A DNA stretch of 64,000 bases from Mimachlamys varia (lineage: Eukaryota > Mollusca > Bivalvia > Pectinida > Pectinidae). The translations under genes were made by a program, and so were the position numbers. Of this stretch, positions 48,983-63,300 are shown in pieces; the stretch's first letter is position 1; every line of letters starts with the position of its first letter. Below the pieces are notes generated by a model. The model did no database searches and was not told the origin of the DNA. It saw only the letters and a program-made list of their open reading frames with translations. The DNA lies in assembly GCA_947623455.1 (NCBI GenBank), contig OX392528.1, positions 1,502,001-1,566,000 of the forward strand. Direction: 5' to 3'.

Positions 48983-51900
48983 GATTCGGATAATTACCTA
49001 GTACTGTCCTACCCCAATGTGTTTAGGATCACTAGGATAAATTACCCGGTACTGTCCTACTCCGATGTGTTTAAGATCACTAGGATAATTACCTGGTAAT
49101 GTCCTACTGATGTGTTTAGGATCACTAGGATAATTACCCGGTACTGCCCTACTCTGTTGTGTTTAGAATCACTAGGATAATTACCTGGTATTGTCCTACT
49201 CCAATGTGTTAGGATCTCTAGGATAATTACCTGGTACTGTCCTACTCCGATGTGTTAGGATCTCTAGGATAATTACCTGGTACTGTCCTACTCCGATGTG
49301 TTTAGGATCACCAGGATAATTACCTGGTACTGTCCTACTGATGTGTTTAGGATCACTAGGATAATTACCCGGTACTGCCCTACTCTGTTGTGTTTAGAAT
49401 CACTAGGATAATTACCTGGTACTGTCCTACTGCGATGTGTTAGGATCACTAGGATAATTACCCGGTACTGTCCTACTCCGATGTGTTTAGGATCACTGGG
49501 ATAATTACCTGGTACTGTCCTACTCCGATGTGTTAGGATCACTAGGATAATTACCTGGTACTGTCCTACTCCGATGTGTTTAGGATCACTGGGATAATTA
49601 CCCGGTACTGTCCTACTCCGATGTGTTAGGATCACTAGGATAATTACCCGGTACTGTCCTACTCCGATGTGTTAGGATCACTAGGATAATTACCCGGTAC
49701 TGTCCTACTCCGATGTGTTTAGGATCACTGGGATAATTACCCGGTACTGTCCTACTGCGATGTGTTTAGGATCACTAGGATAATTACCCGGTACTGCCCT
49801 ACTCCGATGTGTTTAGGATCACTGGGATAATTACCTGGTACTGTCCTACTCCGATGTGTTAGGATCACTAGGATAATTACCTGGTACTGTCCTACTCCGA
49901 TGTGTTTAGGATCACTAGGATGATTACCTGGTACTGTCCTACTCCGATGTGTTTAGGATCACTAGGATCATTACCCGGTACTGTCCTACTCCGATGTGTT
50001 TAGGATCACTAGGATGATTACCTGGTACTGTCCTACTCCAATGTGTTTAGGATCACTAGGATAATTACCTGGTACTGTCCTACTCCGATGTGTTTAGGAT
50101 CTCTAGGATAATTACCTGGTACTGTCGTACTCTGATGTGTTTAGGATCACTAGGATAATTACCTGGTACTGTCCTACTCCGATATGTTTAGGATCACTAG
50201 GATAATTACCTGGTACTGTCCTACTCCGATGTGTTTAGGATCACTAGGATCATTACCCGGTACTGTCCTACTCCGATGTGTTTAGGATCACTAGGATGAT
50301 TACCTGGTACTGTCCTACTCCGATGTGTTTAGGATCACTGGGATAATTACCTGGTACTGTCCTACTCCGATGTGTTAGGATCTCTAGGATAATTACCTGG
50401 TACTGTCCTACTCCGATGTGTTTAGGATCACTAGGATAATTACCTGGTACTGTCCTACTCCGATGTGTTAAGGATCACTAGGATAATTACCTGGTACTGT
50501 CCTACTCCGATGTGTTTAGGATCACTGGGATAATTACCCGGTACTGTCCTACTCCAATGTGTTTAGGATCACTAGGATAATTACCTGGTACTGTCCTACT
50601 CCGATATGTTTAGGATCACTAGGATATTTACCTGGTACTGTCCTACTCCGATGTGTTAAGGATCACTAGGATAATTACCTGGTACTGTCCTACTCCGATG
50701 TGTTTAGGATCACTGGGATAATTACCTGGTACTGTCCTACTCCGATGTGTTTAGGATCTCTAGGATAATTACCTGGTACTGTCCTACTCCGATGTGTTTA
50801 GGATCACTGGGATAATTACCTGGTACTGTCCTACTCCGATGTGTTAGGATCTCTAGGATAATTACCTGGTACTGTCCTACTCCGATGTGTTTAGGATCAC
50901 TGGGATAATTACCTGGTACTGTCCTACTCCGATGTGTTTAGGATCACTAGGATAATTACCTGGTACTGTCCTACTCCGATGTGTTAGGATCTCTAGGATA
51001 ATTACCTGGTACTGTCCTACTCCGATGTGTTTAGGATCACTAGGATAATTACCTGGTACTGTCCTACTCCGATGTGTTTAGGATCACTGGGATAATTACC
51101 GGTACTGTCCTACTCCGATGTGTTTAGGATCACTAGGATAATTACCTGGTACTGTCCTACTCCGATGTGTTTAGGATCACTGGGATAATTACCTGGTACT
51201 GTCCTACTCCGATGTGTTAAGGATCACTAGGATAATTACCTGGTACTGTCCTACTCCGATGTGTTTCGGATCACTAGGATAATTACCTGGTACTGTCCTA
51301 CTCCGATGTGTTTAGGATCACTAGGATCATTACCTGGTACTGTCCTACTCCGATGTGTTTAGGATCACTGGGATAATTACCTGGTACTGTCCTACTCCGA
51401 TGTGTTTAAGATAACTAGGATAATTACCCGGTACTGTCCTACTCCGATGTGTTTAGGATCACTAGGATCATTACCTGGTACTGTCCTACTCCGATGTGTT
51501 TAGGATCACTAGGATAATTACCTGGTACTGTCCTACTCCGATGTGTTAGGATCACTAGGATATTTACCTGGTATTGTCCTACTCCAATGTGTTAGGATCT
51601 CTAGGATAATTACCTGGTACTGTCCTACTCCGATGTGTTAGGATCTCTAGGATAATTACCTGGTACTGTCCTACTCTGATGTGTTTAGGATCACTGGGAT
51701 AATTACCCGGTACTGTCCTACTCCAATGTGTTAGGATCTCTAGGATAATTACCTGGTACTGTCCTACTCCGATGTGTTTAGGATCACTAGGATAATTACC
51801 TGGTATTGTCCTACTCCAATGTGTTTAGGATCACTAGGATAATTACCCGGTACTGTCCTACTCCAATGTGTTTAGGATCACTAGGATAATTACCCGGTAC

Positions 51901-53332
51901 TGTCCTACTCCGATGTGTTAGGATCTCTAGGATAATTACCTGGTACTGTCCTACTCCGATGTGTTTAGGATCACTAGGATAATTACCTGGTATTGTCCTA
52001 CTCCAATGTGTTTAGGATCACTAGGATAATTACCTGGTACTGTCCTACTCCGATGTGTTTAGGATCTCTAGGATAATTACCCGGTACTGTCCTACTCCGA
52101 TGTGTTTAGGATCACTAGGATCATTACCTGGTACTGTCCTACTCCGATGTATTTAGGATCACTAGGATAATTACCTGGTACTGTCCTACTCCGATGTGTT
52201 TAGGATCACTAGGATAATTACCCGGTACTGTCGTACTCCGATGTGTTTAAGATCACTAGGATAATTACCTGGTACTGTCCTACTCCGATGTGTTCAGGAT
52301 CACTAGGATAATTACCTGGTACTGTCCTACTCCGATATGTTTAGGATCACTAGGATAATTACCTGGTACTGTCCTACTCCAATGTGTTTAGGATAACTAG
52401 GATAATTACCTGGTACTGTCCTACTCCGATGTGTTCAGGATCTCTAGGATAATTACCTGGTACTGTCCTACTCCGATGTGTTAGGATCTCTAGGATAATT
52501 ACCTGGTACTGTCCTACTCCGATGTGTTTAGGATCACTAGGATAATTACCTGGTACTGTCCTACTCCAATGTGTTTAGGATAACTAGGATAATTACCTGG
52601 TACTGTCCTACTCCGATGTGTTTAAGATCACTAGGATAATTACCTGGTACTGTCCTACTCCGATGTGTTCAGGATCACTGGGATAATTACCTGGTACTGT
52701 CCTACTCCGATGTGTTTAGGATCACTAGGATAATTACCTGGTACTGTCCTACTCCGATGTGTTTAAGATCACTAGGATAATTACCTGGTACTGTCCTACT
52801 CCGATGTGTTTAGGATCACTAGGATAATAACCGGTACTGTCCTACTCCAATGTGTTAAGGATCACTAGGATAATTACCTGGTACTGTCCTACTCCGATGT
52901 GTTTAAGATCACTAGGATAATTACCTGGTACTGTCCTACTCCGATGTGTTTAGGATCACTGGGATAATTACCTGGTACTGTCCTACTCCAATGTGTTAAG
53001 GATCACTAGGATAATTACCTGGTACTGTCCTACTCCAATGTGTTTAGGATCACTGGGATAATTACCTGGTACTGTCCTACTCCGATGTGTTAGGATCACT
53101 AGGATAATTACCTGGTACTGTCCTACTCCGATGTGTTTAGGATCACTAGGATAATTACCTGGTACTGTCCTACTCCGATGTGTTTAAGATCACTAGGATA
53201 ATTACCTGGTACTGTCCTACTCCGATGTGTTTAAGATCACTAGGATAATTACCCGGTACTGTCCTACTCCGATGTGTTTAAGATCACTAGGATAATTACC
53301 TGGTACTGTCCTACTCCGATGTGTTTAGGATC
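48983..53332 (-). repeat. Array A7: 46/47-bp exon-end/splice-donor minisatellite, about 93 copies
   Basis: On the - strand each unit is GATCCTAAACACATCGGAGT then AGGACAGTACCAG, then GTAATTATCCTAGT. The first 33 nt are the end of SRBD1 exon 2 ([11 protein letters not shown]) and the last 14 nt are its intron start, so each unit copies the donor. Many units have CGG instead of CAG before the donor, or lack one T in TAAAC (46 bp). The array touches the exon and occupies about 4.3 kb of the 5.2-kb intron. Confidence 0.95.
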
Positions 53333-53382
53333 AACCTTTACAAACTCAGCGAGAGGATCCAGCAAACGTCTGGCAATGGAAA
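53300..53382 (-). CDS. SRBD1: SRBD1 coding exon 2 of window ([11 protein letters not shown])
   Basis: Acceptor CTATTTCAG and donor CAG|GTAATT bound two bases plus 27 codons. It reads [16 protein letters not shown] and then [11 protein letters not shown], one of the most conserved blocks of the Tex/SRBD1 family. The last 33 nt (53300-53332), encoding [11 protein letters not shown], are the founding sequence of array A7: with the first 14 nt of the intron they form its 47-bp unit. The real exon copy differs from the intronic copies just upstream of the shared sequence (GTTGATCC here, AGTGATCC in the array), which separates exon from array. Confidence 0.93.
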
Positions 53383-54062
53383 CTGAAATAGTTTATTTGA
53401 AAACGTCTGGTCATTATTCATACAAAGATGTAAATTCAAATAGGGACAGAATCCTGGCATTCCTATAGAAAAAAGGGATTTTAAAGAATTTTTTTAATTC
53501 TCCTATTGGGCCCTGCCCTTCCCACTGAGGAAACCCACTTTTTATACAAAACTTACTGATTGGCCCTGCATCCAAGGCTACTTTGAATCAGACCAAATTC
53601 AGACAGAATCCTGGCATATTCTTTAAAAGAAAAAATATTGAAAGAAGTTGCTTTATTTCCTCCTTTTTGGCCCTACCCTTCAGACCCCAGGGGGCCAACA
53701 CCCACCATTTATACAAAATTGATTCCACTTTCCAAAACCATACTACAGACTTCTTGCTAGTTTTTCACTTTTGTGTGGGCCCCAGGGGGTCAGACCCACT
53801 GTTTATATAATATTGAGTCCCCTACCCCCAAGGATGCTTCAGATCGAATTTGGTCAAAATCTGCCCTGACAATTGCTCATGACTAGTAGCGAATTTTATG
53901 AAAAAGTTGACGTATGGATAATTGACTGATGACGGACACTGCGCTATGGATTAATTTAGCTCCCTTGCCCTTCCAGGAAGTAGTTAATGCCATCTTCTGG
54001 TCGGGCAAGGGAGCTAAAAATGGGAAACCTATGATTGAGAAAAAATAGTTTTATTTACATAC
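53383..54062. repeat. SRBD1 intron 1 with degenerate repeat, possibly of mobile origin
   Basis: This 680-nt intron has no minisatellite. It contains about three diverged segments with GACAGAATCCTGGCAT (near 53445 and 53603), GGCCCTGCCCTTC/GGCCCTACCCTTC, CCCAGGGGG and CCACTTTTTATACAAAA or similar. This resembles a repeat family common in bivalve genomes (memory; not verified). A short inverted pair, TAGCTCCCTTGCCC near 53957 and GGGCAAGGGAGCTA near 54003, could form a hairpin. Confidence 0.5.
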
Positions 54063-54154
54063 CAGCACTTCTTAAAGATGGATCTAAGCTTGGCAGTTCC
54101 TGCTTAGCAACATCTGTTACACTGTATATGGAAGCTCCACTCTCCCGCACTATA
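54063..54154 (-). CDS. SRBD1: SRBD1 coding exon 1 of window
   Basis: On the - strand the exon runs from the acceptor ATATTACAG to the donor GCTG|GTATGT. It holds one base completing a codon, 30 codons and one base. It reads [20 protein letters not shown] and ends [16 protein letters not shown] and LDP.LRSAVSIARR are hallmark Tex/SRBD1 sequence, and the Val before SIARR is formed across the junction (G|TT). The preceding exon lies right of the window beyond array A8. Confidence 0.9.
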
Positions 54155-54338
54155 CTGTAATATATTAACTTCACATGTTATAATATTTCATGCTTGAATT
54201 TCTCTCCATTAACGGGAGTTAACTGCACTGTATAACCATTTCCTATAATTTCTACTGATTTTTTTTTTAAACAATCAAGTTATTGACAATATTGAAAGCT
54301 GAGCTGCTATTTTATATTGACTCATCAAAAGACTCTAA

Positions 54339-57300
54339 TAGGCATGATGGATTTAGTGATTTATAAGTAGGCATGTTGGATTTAGTGATTTATAGGTAGG
54401 CATTATGGATTTAGTGATTTATAAGTAGGCATGTTGGATTTAGTGATTTATAAGTAGGCATGTTGATTAGTGATTTATAAGTAGGCATGTTGGATTTAGT
54501 GATTTATAAGTAGGCATGTTGTTAGTGATTTATAAGAAGGCATGTTGGATTTAGTGATTTATAAGTAGGCATGTTGGATTTAGTGATTTATAAGTAGGCA
54601 TGTTGGATTTAGTGATTTATAAGTAGGCATGTTGATTAGTGATTTATAAGTAGGCATGTTGGATTTAGTGATTTATAAGTAGGCATGTTGGATTTAGTGA
54701 TTTATAAGTAGGCATGTTGATTAGTGATTTATAAGTAGGCATGTTGGATTTAGTGATTTATAAGTAGGCATGTTGGATTTAGTGATTTATAAGTAGGCAT
54801 GTTGATTAGTGATTTATAAGTAGGCATGTTGGATTTAGTGATTTATAAGTAGGCATGTTGATTAGTGATTTATAAGCAGGCATGTTGGATTTAGTGATTT
54901 ATAAGTAGGCATGTTGATTAGTGATTTATAAGTAGGCATGTTGGATTTAGTGATTTATAAGTAGGCATGTTGATTAGTGATTTATAAGTAGGCATGTTGG
55001 ATTTAGTGATTTATAAGTAGGCATGTTGGATTTAGTGATTTATAAGTAGGCATGTTGTATTTAGTGATTTATAAGTAGGCATGTTGATTAGTGATTTATA
55101 AGTAGGCATGTTGATTAGTGATTTATAAGTAGGCATGTTGATTAGTGATTTATAAGTAGGCATGTTGGATTTAGTGATTTATAAGTAGGCATGTTGGATT
55201 TAGTGATTTATAAGTAGGCATGTTGGATTTAGTGATTTATAAGTAGGCATGTTGATTAGTGATTTATAAGTAGGCATGTTGATTAGTGATTTATAAGTAG
55301 GCATGTTGATTAGTGATTTATAAGTAGGCATGTTGGATTTAGTGATTTATAAGTAGGCATGTTGATTAGTGATTTATAAGTATGCATGTTGATTAGTGAT
55401 TTATAAGTAGGCATGTTGGATTAAGTGATTTATAAGTAGGCATGTTGGATTTAGTGATTTATAAGTAGGCATGTTGGATTTAGTGATTTATAGGTAGGCA
55501 TGTTGGATTTAGTGATTTATAAGTAGGTATGTTGGATTTAGTGATTTATAAGTAGGTATGTTAGATTTAGTGATTTATAAGTAGGCATGTTGATAAGTGA
55601 TTTATAAGTAGGCATGTTGGATTTAGTGATTTATAAGCAGGCATGTTAGATTTAGTGATTTATAAGTAGGCATGTTGATAAGTGATTTATAAGTAGGTAT
55701 GTTGGATTTAGTGATTTATAGGTAGGTATGTTAGATTTAGTGATTTATAAGTAGGCATGTTGATTAGTGATTTATAAGTAGGCATGTTGGATTTAGTGAT
55801 TTATAAGTAGGCATGTTGGATTTAGTGATTTATAAGTAGGCATGTTGATTAGTGATTTATTAGTAGGCATGTTGGATTTAGTGATTTATAAGTAGGCATG
55901 TTGATTAGTGATTTATAAGTAGGCTTGTTGGATTTAGTGATTTATAAGTAGGCATGTTGGATTTAGTGATTTATACGTAGGCATGTTGGATTTAGTGATT
56001 TATAAGTAGGCATGTTGATTAGTGATTTATAAGTAGGCATGTTGATTAGTGATTTATAAGTAGGCATGTTGATTAGTGATTTATAAGTAGGCATGTTGGA
56101 TTTAGTGATTTATAAGTAGGCATGTTGATTAGTGATTTATAAGTAGGCATGTTGGATTTAGTGATTTATAAGTAGGCATGTTGAATTTAGTGATTTATAA
56201 GTAGGCATGTTAGATTTAGTGGTTTATAAGTAGGCATGTTGGATTTAGTGATTTATAAGTAGGCATGTTGGATTTAGTGATTTATAAGTAGGCATGTTAG
56301 ATTTAGTGATTTATAAGTAGGCATGTTGGATTTAGTGATTTATAAGTAGGCATGTTGGATTTAGTGATTTATAAGTAGGCATGTTGGATTTAGTGATTTA
56401 TAAGTAGGCATGTTGGATTTAGTGATTTATAAGTAGGCATGTTGATTAGTGATTTATAAGTAGGCATGTTGATTAGTGATTTATAAGTAGGCATGTTGAT
56501 TAGTGATTTATAAGTAAGCATGTTAGATTTAGTGATTTATAAGTAGGCATGTTGATTAGTGATTTATAAGTAGGCATGTTGGATTTAGTGATTTATAAGT
56601 AGGCATGTTGGATTTAGTGATTTATAAGTAGGCATGTTGATTAGTGATTTATAAGTAGGCATGTTGGATTTAGTGATTTATAAGTAGGCATGTTGGATTT
56701 AGTGATTTATAAGTAGGCATGTTGGATTTAGTGATTTATAAGTAGGCATGTTGGATTTAGTGATTTATAAGTAGGCATGTTGATTAGTGATTTATAAGTA
56801 GGCATGTTGATTAGTGATTTATAAGTAGGCATGTTGATTAGTGATTTATAAGTAGGCATGTTGGATTTAGTGATTTATAAGTAGGCATGTTGATTAGTGA
56901 TTTATAAGTAGGCATGTTGGATTTAGTGATTTATAAGTAGGCATGTTAGATTTAGTGATTTATAAGTAGGCATGTTGGATTTAGTGATTTATAAGTAGGC
57001 ATGTTGGATTTAGTGATTTATAGGTAGGCATGTTGGATTAAGTGATTTATAAGTAGGCATGTTGGATTTAGTGATTTATAAGTAGGCATGTTGGATTTAG
57101 TGATTTATAGGTAGGCATGTTGGATTAAGTGATTTATAAGTAGGTATGTTGGATTTAGTGATTTATAAGTAGGTATGTTAGATTTAGTGATTTATAAGTA
57201 GGCATGTTGATAAGTGATTTATAAGTAGGCATGTTGGATTTAGTGATTTATAAGCAGGCATGTTAGATTTAGTGATTTATAAGTAGGCATGTTGATAAGT

Positions 57301-60300
57301 GATTTATAAGTAGGTATGTTGGATTTAGTGATTTATAAGCAGGCATGTTAGATTTAGTGATTTATAAGTAGGCATGTTGATAAGTGATTTATAAGTAGGC
57401 ATGTTGGATTTAGTGATTTATAAGTAGGCATGTTGGATTTAGTGATTTATAGGTAGGCATTTGGATTTAGTGATTTATAAGTAGGTATGTTGGATTTAGT
57501 GATTTATAGGTAGGCATGTTGGATTTAGTGATTTATAAGTAGGTATGTTGGATTTAGTGATTTATAAGTAGGCATGTTGAATTTAGTGATTTATAAGTAG
57601 GCATGTTGGATTTAGTGATTTATAAGTAGGCATGTTGGATTTAGTGATTTATAAGTAGGCATGTTGGATTTAGTGATTTATAAGTAGGCATGTTAGATTT
57701 AGTGATTTATAAGTAGGCATGTTGGATTTAGTGATTTATAAGTAGGCATGTTGGATTTAGTGATTTATAAGTAGGCATGTTGGATTTAGTGATTTATAAG
57801 TAGGCATGTTGGATTTAGTGATTTATACGTAGGCATGTTGGATTTAGTGATTTATAAGTAGGCATGTTGATTAGTGATTTATAAGTAGGCATGTTGATTA
57901 GTGATTTATAAGTAGGCATGTTAGATTTAGTGATTTATAAGCAGGCATGTTGATTAGTGATTTATTAGTAGGCATGTTGGATTTAGCGATTTATATGTAG
58001 GCATGATGGATTTAGTGATTTATAAGTAGGTATGTTGGATTTAGTTATTTATAAGTAGGCATGTTGGATTTAGTGATTTATAAGTAGGCATGTTGGATTT
58101 AGTTATTTATAAGTAGGCATGTTGATTAGTGATTTATAAGTAGGCATGTTGATTAGTGATTTATAAGTAGGCATGTTGGATTTAGTGATTTATAAGTAGG
58201 CATGTTGGATTTAGTGATTTATAAGTAGGTATGTTGGACTTAGTGATTTATAAGTAGGCACGTTGGATTTAGTGATTTATAAGTAGGCATGTTGGATTTA
58301 GTGATTTATAAGTAGGCATGTTGGATTTAGTGATTTATACGTAGGCATGTTGGATTTAGTGATTTATAAGTAGGCATGTTGATTAGTGATTTATAAGTAG
58401 GCATGTTGATTAGTGATTTATAAGTAGGCATGTTAGATTTAGTGATTTATAAGCAGGCATGTTGATTAGTGATTTATTAGTAGGCATGTTGGATTTAGCG
58501 ATTTATAAGTAGGCGTGTTGGATTTAGTGATTTATAAGTAGGTATGCTGATTAGTGATTTATAAGTAGGCATGTTGGATTTGGTGATTTATAAGTAGGCA
58601 TGTTGGATTTAGTGATTTATAAGTAGGCATGTTAGATTTAGTGATTTATAAGCAGGCATGTTGATTAGTGATTTATAAGTAGGCATGTTGGATTTAGCGA
58701 TTTATATGTAGGCATGATGGATTTAGTGATTTATAAGTAGGTATGTTGGATTTAGTGATTTATAAGTAGGCATGTTGATTAGTGATTTATAAGTAGGTAT
58801 GTTGATTAGTGATTTATAAGTAGGCATGTTCGATTTAGTGATTTATAAGTAGGCATGTTGGATTTAGTTATTTATAAGTAGGCATGTTGATTAGTGATTT
58901 ATAAGTAGGCATGTTGATTAGTGATTTATAAGTAGGCATGTTGATTAGTGATTTATAAGTAGGCATGTTGATTAGTGATTTATAAGTAGGTATGTTAGAT
59001 TCAGTGATTTATAAGTAGGCATGTTGGATTTAGTGATTTATAAGTAGGCATGTTGGATTTAGTGATTTATAAGTAGGCACGTTGATTAGTGATTTATAAG
59101 TAGGCATGTTGGATTTTGTGATTTATAAGCAGGAATGTTGGATTTAGTGATTTATAAGTAGGCATGTTGGATTTAGTGATTTATAAGTAGGCATGTTGAT
59201 TAGTGATTTATAAGTAGGCATGTTGATTAGTGATTTATAAGTAGGTATGTTGATTAGTAATTTATAAGTAGGTATGTTAGATTTAGTGATTTATAAGTAG
59301 GCATGTTGATTAGTGATTTATAAGTAGGTATGTTAGATTTAGTGATTTATAAGTAGGCATGTTGATTAGTGATTTATAAGTAGGCATGTTGATTAGTGAT
59401 TTATAAGTAGGCATGTTGATTAGTGATTTATAAGTAGGCATGTTGATTAGTGATTTATAAGTAGGCATGTTGATTAGTGATTTATAAGTAGGTATGTTAG
59501 ATTTAGTGATTTATAAGTAGGCATGTTGGATTTAGTGATTTATAAGTAGGCATGTTGGATTTAGTGATTTATAAGTAGGCATGTTGATTAGTGATTTATA
59601 AGTAGGTATGTTGGATTTAGTGATTTATAAGTAGGCATGTTGATTAGTGATTTATAAGTAGGCATGTTGGATTTAGCGATTTATATGTAGGCATGATGGA
59701 TTTAGTGATTTATAAGTAGGTAAGTTGGATTTAGTGATTTATAAGTAGGCATGTTGATTAGTGATTTATAAGTAGGTATGTTGATTAGTGATTTATAAGT
59801 AGGCATGTTCGATTTAGTGATTTATAAGTAGGCATGTTGGATTTAGTTATTTATAAGTAGGCATGTTGATTAGTGATTTATAAGTAGGCATGTTGATTAG
59901 TGATTTATAAGTAGGCATGTTGATTAGTGATTTATAAGTAGGCATGTTGATTAGTGATTTATAAGTAGGTATGTTAGATTCAGTGATTTATAAGTAGGCA
60001 TGTTGGATTTAGTGATTTATAAGTAGGCATGTTGGATTTAGTGATTTATAGGTAGGCATGTTGGATTAAGTGATTTATAAGTAGGTATGTTGGATTTAGT
60101 GATTTATAAGTAGGTATGTTAGATTTAGTGATTTATAAGTAGGCATGTTGATAAGTGATTTATAAGTAGGCATGTTGGATTTAGTGATTTATAAGCAGGC
60201 ATGTTAGATTTAGTGATTTATAAGTAGGCATGTTGATAAGTGATTTATAAGTAGGTATGTTGGATTTAGTGATTTATAAGCAGGCATGTTAGATTTAGTG

Positions 60301-63300
60301 ATTTATAAGTAGGCATGTTGATAAGTGATTTATAAGTAGGCATGTTGGATTTAGTGATTTATAAGTAGGCATGTTGGATTTAGTGATTTATAGGTAGGCA
60401 TTTGGATTTAGTGATTTATAAGTAGGTATGTTGGATTTAGTGATTTATAGGTAGGCATGTTGGATTTAGTGATTTATAAGTAGGTATGTTGGATTTAGTG
60501 ATTTATAAGTAGGCATGTTGAATTTAGTGATTTATAAGTAGGCATGTTGGATTTAGTGATTTATAAGTAGGCATGTTGGATTTAGTGATTTATAAGTAGG
60601 CATGTTGGATTTAGTGATTTATAAGTAGGCATGTTAGATTTAGTGATTTATAAGTAGGCATGTTGGATTTAGTGATTTATAAGTAGGCATGTTGGATTTA
60701 GTGATTTATAAGTAGGCATGTTGGATTTAGTGATTTATACGTAGGCATGTTGGATTTAGTGATTTATAAGTAGGCATGTTGATTAGTGATTTATAAGTAG
60801 GCATGTTGATTAGTGATTTATAAGTAGGCATGTTAGATTTAGTGATTTATAAGCAGGCATGTTGATTAGTGATTTATTAGTAGGCATGTTGGATTTAGCG
60901 ATTTATATGTAGGCATGATGGATTTAGTGATTTATAAGTAGGTATGTTGGATTTAGTTATTTATAAGTAGGCATGTTGGATTTAGTGATTTATAAGTAGG
61001 CATGTTGGATTTAGTTATTTATAAGTAGGCATGTTGATTAGTGATTTATAAGTAGGCATGTTGATTAGTGATTTATAAGTAGGCATGTTGGATTTAGTGA
61101 TTTATAAGTAGGCATGTTGGATTTAGTGATTTATAAGTAGGTATGTTGGACTTAGTGATTTATAAGTAGGCACGTTGGATTTAGTGATTTATAAGTAGGC
61201 ATGTTGGATTTAGTGATTTATAAGTAGGCATGTTGGATTTAGTGATTTATACGTAGGCATGTTGGATTTAGTGATTTATAAGTAGGCATGTTGATTAGTG
61301 ATTTATAAGTAGGCATGTTGATTAGTGATTTATAAGTAGGCATGTTGGATTTAGTGATTTATAAGCAGGCATGTTGATTAGTGATTTATTAGTAGGCATG
61401 TTGGATTTAGCGATTTATAAGTAGGCGTGTTGGATTTAGTGATTTATAAGTAGGTATGCTGATTAGTGATTTATAAGTAGGCATGTTGGATTTGGTGATT
61501 TATAAGTAGGCATGTTGGATTTAGTGATTTATAAGTAGGCATGTTAGATTTAGTGATTTATAAGCAGGCATGTTGATTAGTGATTTATAAGTAGGCATGT
61601 TGGATTTAGCGATTTATATGTAGGCATGATGGATTTAGTGATTTATAAGTAGGTATGTTGGATTTAGTGATTTATAAGTAGGCATGTTGATTAGTGATTT
61701 ATAAGTAGGTATGTTGATTAGTGATTTATAAGTAGGCATGTTCGATTTAGTGATTTATAAGTAGGCATGTTGGATTTAGTTATTTATAAGTAGGCATGTT
61801 GATTAGTGATTTATAAGTAGGCATGTTGATTAGTGATTTATAAGTAGGCATGTTGATTAGTGATTTATAAGTAGGCATGTTGATTAGTGATTTATAAGTA
61901 GGCATGTTGATTAGTGATTTATAAGTAGGTATGTTAGATTCAGTGATTTATAAGTAGGCATGTTGGATTTAGTGATTTATAAGTAGGCATGTTGGATTTA
62001 GTGATTTATAAGTAGGCACGTTGATTAGTGATTTATAAGTAGGCATGTTGGATTTTGTGATTTATAAGCAGGAATGTTGGATTTAGTGATTTATAAGTAG
62101 GCATGTTGGATTTAGTGATTTATAAGTAGGCATGTTGATTAGTGATTTATAAGTAGGCATGTTGATTAGTGATTTATAAGTAGGTATGTTGATTAGTAAT
62201 TTATAAGTAGGTATGTTAGATTTAGTGATTTATAAGTAGGCATGTTGATTAGTGATTTATAAGTAGGTATGTTAGATTTAGTGATTTATAAGTAGGTATG
62301 TTGGATTTAGTGATTTATAAGTAGGCATGTTGGATTTAATGATTTATAAGTAGGCATGTTGGATTTAGTGATTTATAAGTAGGCATGTTGGATTTAGTGA
62401 TTTATAAGTAGGTATGTTGATTAGTGATTTATAAGTAGGCATGTTGATTAGTGATTTATAAGTAGGCATGTTGGATTTAGTGATTTATAAGTAGGTATGT
62501 TGATTAGTGATTTATAAGTAGGCATGTTGATTAGTGATTTATAAGTAGGTATGTTAGATTTAGTGATTTATAAGTAGGCATGTTGGATTAAGTGATTTAT
62601 AAGTAGGCATGTTGATTAGTGATTTATAAGTAGGTATGTTGATTAGTAATTTATAAGTAGGCATGTCGGATTTAATGATTTATAAGTAGGCATGTTAGAT
62701 TTAGTGATTTATAAGTAGGCATGTTGGATTTAGTGATTTATAAGTAGGTATGTTGGATTTAGTGATTTATAAGTAGGCATGTTGGATTTAATGATTTATA
62801 AGTAGGCATGTTGGATTTAGTGATTTATAAGTAGGCATGTTGGATTTAGTGATTTATAAGTAGGTATGTTGATTAGTGATTTATAAGTAGGCATGTTGAT
62901 TAGTGATTTATAAGTAGGCATGTTGGATTTAGTGATTTATAAGTAGGTATGTTGATTAGTGATTTATAAGTAGGCATGTTGATTAGTGATTTATAAGTAG
63001 GTATGTTAGATTTAGTGATTTATAAGTAGGCATGTTGGATTAAGTGATTTATAAGTAGGCATGTTGGATTAAGTGATTTATAAGTAGGCATGTTGGATTT
63101 AGTGATTTATAAGTAGGCATGTTGGATTTAGTGATTTATAAGTAGGCATGTTGATTAGTGATTTATAAGTAGGCATGTTGGATTTAGTGATTTATAAGTA
63201 GGTATGTTGATTAGTGATTTATAAGTAGGCATGTTGATTAGTGATTTATAAGTAGGTATGTTGGATTTAGTGATTTATAAGTAGGCATGTTGATTTGTGA

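Larger units (their letters stand above)
27668..54154 (-). other. SRBD1: SRBD1 gene, partial (3' eight coding exons)
   Basis: Gene-level entry. Eight - strand exons join with consistent phases into about 352 residues, roughly the last third of SRBD1. The order is the end of the YqgF/RNase H-like region ([31 protein letters not shown]), then the helix-hairpin-helix region ([34 protein letters not shown]), a charged linker, HPESYPQAQ, and a C-terminal S1 domain. This is the architecture of bacterial Tex and its animal homologue SRBD1, thought to bind nucleic acid (family knowledge). Introns are 680, 5173, 15053, 224, 246, 3328 and 280 nt. The three longest contain arrays A7, A6 and A5; the unfinished upstream intron contains A8. 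Confidence 0.9.

Noticed and set aside
53274..53810. Two short + strand frames near SRBD1 exon 2 and intron 1
   Set aside because: One is antisense to exon 2 and the array. The other lies in a degenerate repeat with no protein similarity that I recognise.
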